Shown: positions 1 through 7,316, numbered from the stretch's first letter. The stretch: 10,397 bases of DNA from Spirochaetales bacterium (GCA_022784805.1 JALFYG010000008.1:1-10397), one strand, 5' to 3'. Numbers and translations are program-made. The notes: generated by a model not told the origin, from the letters alone.

Positions 1-115
1 AGGAAGAAAGGTCGGAGTCCACAAATACTACTCTTTCATCAGTGGAGGCAATGTCTACGGCAGCGCCGATCACAGCTTCTTTATAGTGATTGAAATCATG
101 TGCGTCTCTTTTCAT
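1..115 (-). CDS. Transketolase C-terminal subunit (pyrimidine-binding), partial
   Basis: Only the first 38 residues are in the window; the gene continues past base 1. Reverse translation from the ATG at 115-113 gives a start MKRDAHDFNHYKEAV followed by GAAVDIASTDERVVFVDSDL. This resembles the first strand-helix unit of the transketolase central (Pyr) domain, where an acidic 'D(A/S)DL' stretch follows the first beta strand. In split transketolases this subunit supplies the Pyr and C-terminal domains and pairs with the TPP-binding subunit encoded just upstream. Its ATG lies one base after the TAA of that gene, and a GGGAGGG Shine-Dalgarno (124-130) sits inside the end of the upstream gene, so the two are probably translationally coupled. 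Family assignment rests on the short N-terminus plus gene order. Confidence 0.85.
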   Translation of the reverse strand, partial: MKRDAHDFNHYKEAVIGAAVDIASTDERVVFVDSDLSS

Positions 116-116
116 C

Positions 117-956
117 TTATCTACCCTCCCTTTCCTTGAGAGCCTTGATGGCGGCTTCTGCGTCTTCTTTCTTAATAGGCATGGAGTGGTTTGCCTTGAG
201 GCCTTCTCCTGGAATATATCCACGGCTCTTCTGTGTCTTCATGACAATCATGTGAGGCATGCCCTTGACGCTCTTTGCCCTCTCAATTGCATCCTTCAGC
301 GCTTCGATGTCATGGCCGTCCACGACTTCAGTGCTCCAGCCAAAGCTGTTCCAGCGCATTGCTACGGCATCTGCCTCTTCCGGGATGATATCCTTTGTAT
401 AACCATCAAGCTGCTGGCCATTGAGGTCTTCGAAAGCGATGACCTTGTCCAGTTTCTGGGCTCCTGCAAACTCTGCAGCCTCCCAAATCTGTCCTTCCTG
501 GCTCTCACCGTCACCGATGATGGTGAATGTCCAGGCATCCACACCCTTCACTCTGTTGCCGCAGGCAATCCCCATGGCTGCTGAGAACCCCTGTCCAAGG
601 GAACCGGCTGTAAAATCGATGCCAGGGGTCTTCAACATGTCACAATGGGAAGGAAGATTTGTTCCTCCCTGATTAAGGGTGGAGAGCATTTCCTTTGGGA
701 AATAGCCCTTGAGGGCAAGTGTGGAGTAAACAGCAGGACCAGCGTGTCCCTTGGAAACGACAAGTCTGTCTCTATCCTCTTTTTTTGGATCCTTTGGGTC
801 CACGTTCATTACGTCAAAATACAATAGGGCCAGAAGATCTGAAATACTCATGGCGCCACCGATATGGCCTGAGCCGAATGTTGAAATCTCGTTGATGGTC
901 AGGCATCTGATTTCAAAGGCTTTTTCCTTGATTTCCTCTATCTTTTTCTTATCCAT
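117..956 (-). CDS. Transketolase N-terminal (TPP-binding) subunit
   Basis: A 279-residue cytoplasmic protein, the usual length for the N-terminal half of a split transketolase, which transfers two-carbon ketol units between sugar phosphates using thiamine diphosphate and a divalent metal. Visible landmarks: GSGHIGG at 28-34, SKGHAGPA at 68-75, GSLGQG at 118-123, and the TPP/metal motif starting GDGE at 148-151 with EG..WEAA and ending at N179 (EDLNGQQLDG, 176-185). A late conserved His lies at 257 (KANHSMP). The ATG at 956-954 has an AGGAGA Shine-Dalgarno (961-966) that overlaps the stop codon of the upstream aldolase; the intergenic gap is 8 nt. The gene is the middle of an operon: aldolase, N subunit, C subunit. 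The family is secure. The true substrate (pentose phosphates, or a specialised sugar as in apulose-4-phosphate or sulfofructose transketolases, which are also split) cannot be read from the sequence. Confidence 0.95.
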   Translation of the reverse strand: MDKKKIEEIKEKAFEIRCLTINEISTFGSGHIGGAMSISDLLALLYFDVMNVDPKDPKKEDRDRLVVSKGHAGPAVYSTLALKGYFPKEMLSTLNQGGTNLPSHCDMLKTPGIDFTAGSLGQGFSAAMGIACGNRVKGVDAWTFTIIGDGESQEGQIWEAAEFAGAQKLDKVIAFEDLNGQQLDGYTKDIIPEEADAVAMRWNSFGWSTEVVDGHDIEALKDAIERAKSVKGMPHMIVMKTQKSRGYIPGEGLKANHSMPIKKEDAEAAIKALKEREGR

Positions 957-964
957 ATTTTCTC

Positions 965-1609
965 CTATCGCATATCAGCGATTCTATCTCTCTCTTTTTC
1001 CTCTATTCCATTTGCCTTCACAAGGTGTGAAAACACTGTAAGCTTTGCAGCCTGCTCCAGGCATTCAAGCCTATCGAAGGCATTCAAAGGGCTCTTTCCA
1101 ATGCAGAGGGCTCCGTGGTTTTCCAATAGGAAGGCATTTCCACCCTTCTCTGCATACTCAGCAACTCTCTCCGCCAGCTCCTTTGTCCCCATTAATGCAT
1201 ATGGAATCTTTACGACCCTGTCTAATAAATACCAGCTTTCTGCAATTAGAGTTGTGTCAATTGACTCATTTGATGCAGAGTACAGACAGCAGAAAGTAGG
1301 ATGAGAATGCATTACGCTCACTGCGTCAGGTCGTGCCTTATAAATAAGGCGATGCATCTCTGTTTCAATGGAAAGTTTCTTGTCAGGAGTAAGATTCTTT
1401 CCTGTCTCTATATCTACTTCCGCTATATTTTCAGCCTTAAGACTGGACTTATCGAGGCCGGAAGGAGTGATCAGCATGACAGAGCCCACACGAAAGCTAA
1501 GATTGCCACCTGTACTGGTGGTAAGTCCCCTTTCATAAGAACGGCCCATGAACTCTGCAACTAGTTCTTTTTCTTCTCTCATTTCCATAGGAGGAATTTT
1601 ATCACACAA
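965..1609 (-). CDS. Class II aldolase / L-fuculose-phosphate aldolase-like (FucA/AraD family)
   Basis: A 207-214 residue zinc-dependent aldolase or epimerase of the class II aldolase/adducin family. In TTG-start numbering: STGGNLSFR at 32-40 (phosphate-binding loop), ITPSGLDK at 47-54, a catalytic Glu in SIETEMH (E82, aligned with FucA Glu73), the zinc pair H101 and H103 in MHSHPT, and the third zinc His in ENHGA (H165). These match Glu73, His92, His94 and His155 of E. coli FucA, and the total length is nearly the same. Members cleave L-fuculose-1-P, L-rhamnulose-1-P and similar sugars or epimerise ribulose-5-P; the exact substrate is open. Start choice is ambiguous: TTG (1609-1607) has a GGAG seven bases upstream, while ATG at 1588-1586 (MEMREE) matches FucA length but follows a pyrimidine-rich CCTCCT. 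First gene of the operon with the split transketolase 8 nt downstream. Confidence 0.9.
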   Translation of the reverse strand: MCDKIPPMEMREEKELVAEFMGRSYERGLTTSTGGNLSFRVGSVMLITPSGLDKSSLKAENIAEVDIETGKNLTPDKKLSIETEMHRLIYKARPDAVSVMHSHPTFCCLYSASNESIDTTLIAESWYLLDRVVKIPYALMGTKELAERVAEYAEKGGNAFLLENHGALCIGKSPLNAFDRLECLEQAAKLTVFSHLVKANGIEEKERDRIADMR

Positions 1610-1711
1610 TAATGCACTCCGCCATAGACATCATCTTTTATATGGCATTTACCCTCTTATTCTGGAGAGCAAAATATAAGAATATTTTCCTTAAGAGAAA
1701 TAACTATATAT

Positions 1712-1743
1712 TTGACGGATATCACTAATGTGATGAATATTAA
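1712..1743 (+). promoter_or_regulatory. Possible promoter for the first outer-membrane protein gene
   Basis: TTGACG (1712-1717) is a 5/6 match to a sigma70 -35 box. The -10 region is poor: GAATAT at 17-nt spacing or TATTAA (1738-1743) at 20-nt spacing. It lies in the 137-bp divergent gap between the aldolase operon and the + strand gene at 1747. No Shine-Dalgarno is visible before ATG 1747. Confidence 0.35.
1721..1734. promoter_or_regulatory. Inverted repeat ATCAC-N4-GTGAT, candidate operator
   Basis: A perfect 5-4-5 inverted repeat (ATCAC TAAT GTGAT) lies immediately downstream of the TTGACG box and 12 bases before the ATG at 1747, where a bound repressor would block the promoter. It could serve either or both divergent units. 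It is short enough to occur by chance, and no cognate regulator is visible in the window. Confidence 0.35.
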
Positions 1744-1746
1744 CTT

Positions 1747-3489
1747 ATGAAACTTATTGTTGTTCTTTTGGCCCTTCTATCTCTTTTGTTCCCTCTTTCC
1801 GCCACGTCAGACTCCTTTGTAATTCCGCTCACTTCTTCCCTTTATGAGGAAATAGACACGCTATATATCACCCAAGGACTATCCACTCCTTCTTCCTCCA
1901 GGCCTTGGTCAGTGGGAGAAACAGAGAAGATTCTCTCCAGGCTTAAAGAAGAAAATCTGAGTAGTGAAGAGAAGATAATACTCTCTCGAGTTGAGGATGA
2001 GATATCAGAATTGCTGCGTTGGGATGATGGGGATGGATTCTATTATTCCCTCAGCCTAGATGCCTCCCTTGAGGGTTATATCCACACAAATGGAGAAGAG
2101 TTTTATCTTCCCGATAGTTGGCAGAGGGGCTTTGAGGAACGAAAGCCTTTATTGAAACTAAGTATGGATGGTGCCGTCAACGATAACTTCTATACATATT
2201 GTGACCTCCAGTATGGCATGGGGAAGGTGACAAAAGATGACCAGTTTGTCACCCTCAACTACGAGAACGGCATGGGCTTTGTTACATCAGATGGTTATGT
2301 TGGGTCTTATAAAGTTAACGACGGCTCCCATATGCTCCTATGGTCCAACCAATATTCCAAGACCTTTGCAACCAATATTCCTGCTGCCACTGCCCTCTTT
2401 GACTTCGTCTGGCCTAAGCGCGCCATAGTTTCATTCTCAGGAAGCAATTGGAACCTACAGTTTGGAAGGGACAAAATAGAGACAGGAATCTCCAAGGGAG
2501 GAAGCCTGTTGTTAGATGACCACAGCGATTGGAATGATCACTTCACCCTCTCATTCTTCTCAAATAGATTTAAGTACACTTGGAGAAATGTGTTCTTAAA
2601 TGGAATAACAAGAAGTGGAGAGACTGATGTTAAGGAAAGCAGAATCTTCATGATCCACTCTCTGGAGTTCAGACCTCTCGATTCCCTCTCCATCCTGGTG
2701 TCAGAAGACTTAATGTATAGAATGGCCGGAGACCAGGCAATAGACTTCTCATTCTTCAATCCTGCTTATATTTATCACAATCTCAACAACAGAAGCATAT
2801 TCAATGCCATTGCATATCTTGAGATTAAGTGGGCGCCAATTAATAAGTGGGAGATAAACACTCAATTTGTCTTGGACCAAGCTACAGCCCCAAATGAAGA
2901 CGACAGCCAGAAGGCAAGTTGGGGAGTCAGCCTTGGAGGAAGCTATAGGGATATAAGAAAAAACGGATGGTTCTCTGTCTCCTTGGACGCTGTCTACACC
3001 ACACCTCTTCTCTACAGGCGGGACGAAGTGGATTTCATCAAATGCATGCGTTATTTCCATCTTACAACAGAGACTCAGACAAACGGAGGAATCTCCACAA
3101 GATATGGCTCCAACGCCCTATCTTTTGAGTATTTAGGCTTTAAGTATGGAGGAGACGCCATCTTCCTCACTCTTGGTTTTGACTACAACTCCTTCTCCGA
3201 CTACAAGATATCCTCGTCAATATCCCTCCTTGGAAAAGGCGAGATGAACATATTCCATAGCCATAATAAGGATGGCAAGAACGATGGGCTAGCCAATTAT
3301 CCTTACTCCACACTCTCCGGTGACCCCACTTTCTATATGATGGTCTCCAATGCGGTGGAGGGAAAACTATCGTCTATCATTCAATACCCAGATATCTCTC
3401 TTGGCTTAGAGTTAGATTGGATAGGAAAGCTTTCTTCCTCTTTCTCATCGGACTTGCAGGTATCACTATACTCGACTTTTTCCTTCTAA
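1747..3489 (+). CDS. Outer-membrane beta-barrel protein, Wzi/capsule-assembly-like (paralog 1)
   Basis: A 580-residue exported protein. Residues 1-19 are a signal peptide (MKLIVVLLALLSLLFPLSA, cleavage near 19-21). Residues 33-66 (YEEIDTLYITQGLSTPSSSRPWS...) form a small N-terminal unit shared with the paralog at 3531-5291. The rest is rich in alternating polar/hydrophobic aromatic strands typical of a transmembrane beta barrel and ends in STFSF, the terminal aromatic recognised by the BAM machinery. Shared landmarks with the paralog: GRDK at 240-243, FNPAYIYH at 337-344, LLYRRD at 421-426, and EYLGFKYGGDA at 461-471. It resembles Wzi-type capsule-assembly proteins from memory, but the WGPGESG stretch seen in the paralog is replaced here by ETGISKGG (245-252). 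The ATG is fixed by an in-frame TAA at 1741-1743; no Shine-Dalgarno is visible. Exact role unknown; Wzi-like assignment is moderate. Confidence 0.85.
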   Translation: MKLIVVLLALLSLLFPLSATSDSFVIPLTSSLYEEIDTLYITQGLSTPSSSRPWSVGETEKILSRLKEENLSSEEKIILSRVEDEISELLRWDDGDGFYYSLSLDASLEGYIHTNGEEFYLPDSWQRGFEERKPLLKLSMDGAVNDNFYTYCDLQYGMGKVTKDDQFVTLNYENGMGFVTSDGYVGSYKVNDGSHMLLWSNQYSKTFATNIPAATALFDFVWPKRAIVSFSGSNWNLQFGRDKIETGISKGGSLLLDDHSDWNDHFTLSFFSNRFKYTWRNVFLNGITRSGETDVKESRIFMIHSLEFRPLDSLSILVSEDLMYRMAGDQAIDFSFFNPAYIYHNLNNRSIFNAIAYLEIKWAPINKWEINTQFVLDQATAPNEDDSQKASWGVSLGGSYRDIRKNGWFSVSLDAVYTTPLLYRRDEVDFIKCMRYFHLTTETQTNGGISTRYGSNALSFEYLGFKYGGDAIFLTLGFDYNSFSDYKISSSISLLGKGEMNIFHSHNKDGKNDGLANYPYSTLSGDPTFYMMVSNAVEGKLSSIIQYPDISLGLELDWIGKLSSSFSSDLQVSLYSTFSF

Positions 3490-3492
3490 AGT

Positions 3493-3517
3493 TTTCCCCT
3501 GGAAACCCCAGGGGAAA
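3493..3517. terminator. Hairpin between convergent genes, likely bidirectional terminator
   Basis: A perfect 10-bp stem, TTTCCCCTGG (3493-3502) with CCAGGGGAAA (3508-3517), around a 5-nt loop AAACC. It starts 3 nt after the stop of the + strand barrel gene and ends 13 nt before the stop of the minus-strand one. The U-tracts are short on both strands, so termination efficiency is uncertain, but the placement fits a shared terminator. Confidence 0.65.
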
Positions 3518-3522
3518 GACAA

Positions 3523-3538
3523 CTTTCTAGTTAGAAAG
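3523..3538. repeat. Small inverted repeat CTTTCTA-GT-TAGAAAG
   Basis: Perfect 7-bp arms around a 2-nt centre, overlapping the last codons and stop of the minus-strand barrel gene and lying 5 nt from the main hairpin. Possibly part of the same termination region; the loop is too small for a stable RNA hairpin without opening a pair. Confidence 0.4.
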
Positions 3539-5291
3539 AGTAACTGACTCCAAGAGTGAGCTGTACGTCTGAAATAGGCTTATCTCTCTCGATATTTCCA
3601 GAGTTCCAGATTGTTATCCAATCCAGCTGCCCATTTACGCTGACTCCATGACCAAAGTCATATCCACCATTAACTCCCACAACAAGAGTCTTGGATACGG
3701 CATTTCTCAGCCCTGCGTCATCGTCCTTATTGTTTTCTGTCTTATGTGATGATGTCGGACCCAATAGATCGTCGCCTGGATACACATAATCCCAAAGTGT
3801 CCACTTATCGTGGGTACCATGGAGCATGAAGAACACATTACCCTCCACATGCCATGAAGAAGAGGACCTGAAGCCAGCGTTAAGGTTAGCCACAACTGCG
3901 TCTCCTCCATACTTATAACCAAGGAACTCTTCATCGCAGTATGTGCCGACTTCACTGTAGTTTCTTACAGCCACAACCCAGTTTATGCCATACTCGCCTT
4001 TGTTCTGCTCATAACCCTCTTTATCTCTGAGATAGAGATATGGATCAGTCTTTGCTCCTTCAAGGGAAGCATAGAATAGTCCATCTCCAAGAGTGAAGGC
4101 TGTCTTTGCGCCCAGCATAAATCCCTTTCCATCTGGCAGAGCTCTTTGCTTTCCAGGAACGGGTTCTCCTGGAAGGGCAAACTCATCAATTACCATCTGA
4201 GCATAAAGGTTCAATGCCTTGATAGGAGTATAATCAAACTCAAGGGCAAGAATGGAGTTTGCGTTACTTCTGATGTAGTAATCATGGTAAATCATACATG
4301 GGTTAAGTATCTGAAGATCGATGTAGTTGTCTTCTGACTGATACATTATTCCCTCTGTAAGGACAAAGTTCATCTTGTCATCAAAGAAACGCCACTCCAA
4401 TCTATGGGCCATGAACATATTGATGCCATTCATCAATGCATGCTGTCCATGGTCTACTTTTCCCCAATCCTCAGCGTTGTCGCTGGCATAAAGGTTAGGA
4501 TGAGGGAAGAAAGATGTAACGAAAGTATATTTGAAGGAATCAAAGAAAGTGGTGAAGCGAGCCATATTATGGTAGAGAATATTATCGCCCACAACAAAGT
4601 TACCACTCTCTCCTGGTCCCCAGCTCATTCTGTCACGTCCTATCTGAGCACTCCAATGCTCTCCTCCGAGAGCGACAAAGGCCCTGTAAGGAACATTGAA
4701 GTTCAATAGATTCATGGAGAACACAGGTGGATTCTGGAACATCACGATGTTTGTATTGAATACAGTTTCTCCAAACTCCGGCTGGCTGCTGTTTTTGGTA
4801 TGAAGATAGTTCATGATTGGAAGTTCAGCGTATCCATAGAAGAGAGCTGTTGGCCATGTCTCAAGCTTGATGTCAAAAAATGGCTTTTGATCCAATTCAT
4901 CATAGTTCCAGTTAAACTTCCCAATAAACTCTCCGTCAGTGGTATTGGTGTGGGTATATGTCTCCAAGTTTAAATCAAAACTCCACTTCATGGAGAAGTC
5001 TTCGCATGTCTCAGCCTTTTCCCCATTTAAAGTCTCATAAAGGCTGTCATAAATATCTTTGGCTCCCCCTGAAAGAAGCGAGACATCGATTTTATCAAGC
5101 ATTGCCTTCAATTCACCTTCAGACCATGGTCCTGTGGTGGAAGGAAGAGCATGACCTGTCATGATATAAAGGTATGTAATCTCCTCATACTCCTTACTGT
5201 CCACTCTATAAATCTTCTGGCTGTTGGATAGCGCAAAGACACTGCCAAGCACCATAAAAGCCACAAGAAGAATAGCTATTATCCTTTTCAT
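3531..5291 (-). CDS. Outer-membrane beta-barrel protein, Wzi/capsule-assembly-like (paralog 2)
   Basis: A 586-residue exported protein. The start is ATG 5291-5289 (MKRIIAILLV...), not the upstream in-frame ATG 5324, because AAGGAG (5300-5305) lies 8 nt before it and a signal peptide begins exactly there; cleavage is likely after GSVFA (residue 20). After a short linker comes the same N-terminal unit as paralog 1 (YEEITYLYIMTGHALPS, 35-51, then GPWSEGE). The barrel part contains GRDRMSWGPGESGN at 218-231, which resembles the conserved GR..WGPG..G stretch of Wzi capsule-assembly proteins, then FKYTF (253-257), LNPCMIYH (329-336), LYLRDK (419-424) and EFLGYKYGGDA (455-465). It ends GVSYSF, a BAM-type terminal Phe. 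Likely function: outer-membrane porin-like or surface-polysaccharide-anchoring protein; this is inference from family resemblance. It converges on its paralog with 41 bp between them. Confidence 0.87.
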   Translation of the reverse strand: MKRIIAILLVAFMVLGSVFALSNSQKIYRVDSKEYEEITYLYIMTGHALPSTTGPWSEGELKAMLDKIDVSLLSGGAKDIYDSLYETLNGEKAETCEDFSMKWSFDLNLETYTHTNTTDGEFIGKFNWNYDELDQKPFFDIKLETWPTALFYGYAELPIMNYLHTKNSSQPEFGETVFNTNIVMFQNPPVFSMNLLNFNVPYRAFVALGGEHWSAQIGRDRMSWGPGESGNFVVGDNILYHNMARFTTFFDSFKYTFVTSFFPHPNLYASDNAEDWGKVDHGQHALMNGINMFMAHRLEWRFFDDKMNFVLTEGIMYQSEDNYIDLQILNPCMIYHDYYIRSNANSILALEFDYTPIKALNLYAQMVIDEFALPGEPVPGKQRALPDGKGFMLGAKTAFTLGDGLFYASLEGAKTDPYLYLRDKEGYEQNKGEYGINWVVAVRNYSEVGTYCDEEFLGYKYGGDAVVANLNAGFRSSSSWHVEGNVFFMLHGTHDKWTLWDYVYPGDDLLGPTSSHKTENNKDDDAGLRNAVSKTLVVGVNGGYDFGHGVSVNGQLDWITIWNSGNIERDKPISDVQLTLGVSYSF

Positions 5292-5357
5292 TTTTAGTTC
5301 TCCTTTTTGTATCCTTTGAGACATCTGGAATCTCCAGCCATCTCACATCCAACTAAT

Positions 5358-5386
5358 AATATACAGCATGTCGCAGAGTTCAGCAA
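5358..5386 (-). promoter_or_regulatory. Candidate sigma70 promoter for the minus-strand barrel gene
   Basis: On the minus strand TTGCTG (5386-5381) and TATATT (5363-5358) are separated by 17 nt. The -10 matches 5/6 and the -35 only 3/6. The start would lie near 5350, giving a leader of about 58 nt before ATG 5291. Confidence 0.45.
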
Positions 5387-5433
5387 AAACCAAAGAGTGA
5401 TATCTCCTCCAAGAAAAGCTGAGAGGTGGACTT

Positions 5434-5448
5434 AAGATTAATAATCTT
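5434..5448. repeat. Palindrome AAGATTA-A-TAATCTT
   Basis: Perfect 7-bp arms around one base in the divergent region between the barrel gene and proS, upstream of both candidate promoters. AT-rich; possible binding site, but no factor can be named. Confidence 0.35.
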
Positions 5449-5455
5449 GCTCTTT

Positions 5456-5469
5456 CCCTATGTATAGGG
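5456..5469. repeat. Palindrome CCCTAT-GT-ATAGGG upstream of the proS promoter
   Basis: Perfect 6-bp arms with a 2-nt centre, ending 11 bases before the proS -35 box. A related CCC-ATA-GGG occurs at 5511-5519, across the predicted transcript start. The pair could be a two-site operator for proS; inference only. Confidence 0.35.
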
Positions 5470-5480
5470 TGTTATCAACC

Positions 5481-5509
5481 TTGAAGGTACTCTTTGACTT
5501 CTTTATAAT
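5481..5509 (+). promoter_or_regulatory. Sigma70 promoter of proS
   Basis: TTGAAG (5481-5486), 17-nt spacer, TATAAT (5504-5509, 6/6). Transcription should start near 5516, just ahead of the GGGAG Shine-Dalgarno (5517-5521). This excludes any start codon upstream of about 5516 and supports ATG 5532. Confidence 0.8.
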
Positions 5510-5531
5510 GCCCATAGGGAGAAATTGTCCT

Positions 5532-7298
5532 ATGAGAATGTCAAAAATGTTTGCAAAGACCCTTCGTGAAGCTCCAAACGGTGCTGACTGCAAGGGATAT
5601 GAATACCTTCTTAGAGCCGGATTTATCCGCCAGCTGGGCTCCGGTATCTTCACAATGCTGCCACTGGGCATGAGATCCACAAAAAAGATCGAGAATATCA
5701 TTCGTGAAGAAATGGATAGAATCGGAGGACAAGAGATCCTCATGAGCGTCGTCAACCCTGCCGATATTTGGAAAGAAACAGGACGCTGGTATTCCATCGA
5801 CAAGGAAATGGGTAGATTCCAGGACAGAGGTGGAAGAGACATGGTTCTTGCCATGACAAATGAAGAGACTGTAACAGATTGTGCCCGTGGTGAAATCGAC
5901 TCCTACAAGAGACTTCCTGTCATGGTTTATCAGATTCAGACCAAGTGGAGAGATGACCCAAGACCAAGAGCAGGTCTCATCAGAGTCAGAGAGTTCACAA
6001 TGAAGGATGCCTACTCCTTCCATACCAGCCAGGAGTCTTTGGATGAAGCTTATGCTGACCAGTATAAGGCTTACTTCAGAATCTACTCCCGTTGCGGACT
6101 CCCATGCGTCGTAGTCGGTGCCGACAGCGGAATGATGGGTGGAAAGATCAGCCACGAATATATGTACCTCTCCCCTATCGGAGAAGATACTATCATCAAC
6201 TGTCCTGACTGTGGATACACAGCAAACAGGCAGATCGCTTCCTTCAAGAAAGAATACTACAAGGAAGAGATGCTTCCTATGGAGAAGGTCGCCACTCCAG
6301 AGACCAAGACAATCGAGGAGCTTACCGAGCTATTGCATATCGGACCAGAGAAGACATGTAAGATGGTCTTTATGGTTGGCTCCTTCATCAATGACAAGAC
6401 AGGAGAAGAGGAAGACAAGCTGGTGGTTGCAGCTATCAGAGGCGATATGGATGTTGAGGAATCAAAGCTTTCCAACGCCATCAAAGCCAACTCCTTGAGA
6501 CCTGCACACCCAGAAGAGATTGAGGAATACTCAATGGTTCCTGGCTTTGCTTCCCCAATCGGTGCAAAGAAAGGCTTTGTCCTTTGCGTAGACGATTCCG
6601 TCGCAGAGTCCAACAACCTTGTTGCTGGAGCAAATGAAGTTGGATACCACTTTATCAACACAAACTATAAGCGTGATTGGGATGGTGGAGTCGTGGCTGA
6701 CATTGCATCTGCAAAAGAGGGTTATACTTGCCCTGTATGCGGAAAGAGCCTCAAGAGCAGCAAGGGTGTCGAGATTGGAAACATCTTCCAGCTTGGAACA
6801 AGATACTCCAAGGCAATGAACTGCACATTCCAGGATGAGAATGGCGTCCAGCAGCCTGTCATCATGGGATGCTATGGAATCGGAGTAGGAAGACTCCTTG
6901 CTTGTCTCTGTGAAGAGTACAACGATGAAAAGGGTCTCTACCTCCCTATCACAGTGGCTCCTTACCAGGTCCACCTTGTTTCTCTCTTGAAGGATAACGC
7001 CGTTGGCGAAAAGATCTATGAAGAGCTGGAGAACGCAGGTATCGAAGTGCTGTACGATGACAGAAAGGAAACAGCAGGCGTCAAGTTTGCTGACGCAGAC
7101 CTTATCGGTCTTCCTATCCGCATCACTCTTGGTAACCGCTCCTATAAAGAAGGAAAGGTTGAGGTCAAGTTCCGCGCTACCGGTGAAGAAACAAGCTATG
7201 CCATCGAAGGCCTCGTGGATGAGATCAAGAAAGAGATCGAAAGAGAGACCAAGAAGATCAATGATAACATCGTTGAGAAAGAGTGGAAAAAGAACTAA
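5532..7298 (+). CDS. proS: Prolyl-tRNA synthetase (bacterial type with editing domain)
   Basis: A 588-residue cytoplasmic class II aminoacyl-tRNA synthetase that charges tRNA-Pro. It starts MRMSKMFAKTLREAPNGAD, the usual start of bacterial ProRS; the reading frame is open further upstream, but the promoter and GGGAG (10 nt before ATG) place the start here. Order: catalytic core with motif 1 region at about 45-75; motif 2 around 137-163 (KWRDD.RPRAGLIRVREF..KDAYSF); an insertion from about 224 to 403 that in this family deacylates mischarged Ala-tRNA-Pro, with C224/C227 at its entry, TCKMVF (275-280) at the usual lysine site, and C400/C403 at its exit; motif 3 MGCYGIGVGRLLA at 445-457; then an anticodon-binding domain (about 475-570) with VAPYQVHLV. 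Length and motifs are complete, with nothing broken. A strong terminator follows, so it is probably monocistronic. Confidence 0.97.
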   Translation: MRMSKMFAKTLREAPNGADCKGYEYLLRAGFIRQLGSGIFTMLPLGMRSTKKIENIIREEMDRIGGQEILMSVVNPADIWKETGRWYSIDKEMGRFQDRGGRDMVLAMTNEETVTDCARGEIDSYKRLPVMVYQIQTKWRDDPRPRAGLIRVREFTMKDAYSFHTSQESLDEAYADQYKAYFRIYSRCGLPCVVVGADSGMMGGKISHEYMYLSPIGEDTIINCPDCGYTANRQIASFKKEYYKEEMLPMEKVATPETKTIEELTELLHIGPEKTCKMVFMVGSFINDKTGEEEDKLVVAAIRGDMDVEESKLSNAIKANSLRPAHPEEIEEYSMVPGFASPIGAKKGFVLCVDDSVAESNNLVAGANEVGYHFINTNYKRDWDGGVVADIASAKEGYTCPVCGKSLKSSKGVEIGNIFQLGTRYSKAMNCTFQDENGVQQPVIMGCYGIGVGRLLACLCEEYNDEKGLYLPITVAPYQVHLVSLLKDNAVGEKIYEELENAGIEVLYDDRKETAGVKFADADLIGLPIRITLGNRSYKEGKVEVKFRATGEETSYAIEGLVDEIKKEIERETKKINDNIVEKEWKKN

Positions 7299-7316
7299 GA
7301 GACAATATAACCCCTG

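Noticed and set aside
90..584. Plus-strand open frame across the transketolase genes
   Set aside because: Antisense to two well-supported genes, Cys/Leu-rich composition, no domain.
5292..5324. Longer start for the minus-strand barrel protein (MSQRIQKGELK)
   Set aside because: It would put 11 residues ahead of a clean signal peptide, and the AAGGAG Shine-Dalgarno lies within these codons, correctly spaced for ATG 5291.
5460..5531. Longer proS start adding 24 residues (MYRVLSTLK...)
   Set aside because: The proS promoter -10 box and predicted transcript start lie inside this stretch, and the family begins at M(R)MSKMF.
5541..6155. Long open frame antisense to proS (204 codons)
   Set aside because: It mirrors the codon structure of a well-supported gene, has no recognisable domain or ribosome site, and is Ser/His-rich as expected for an antisense shadow.
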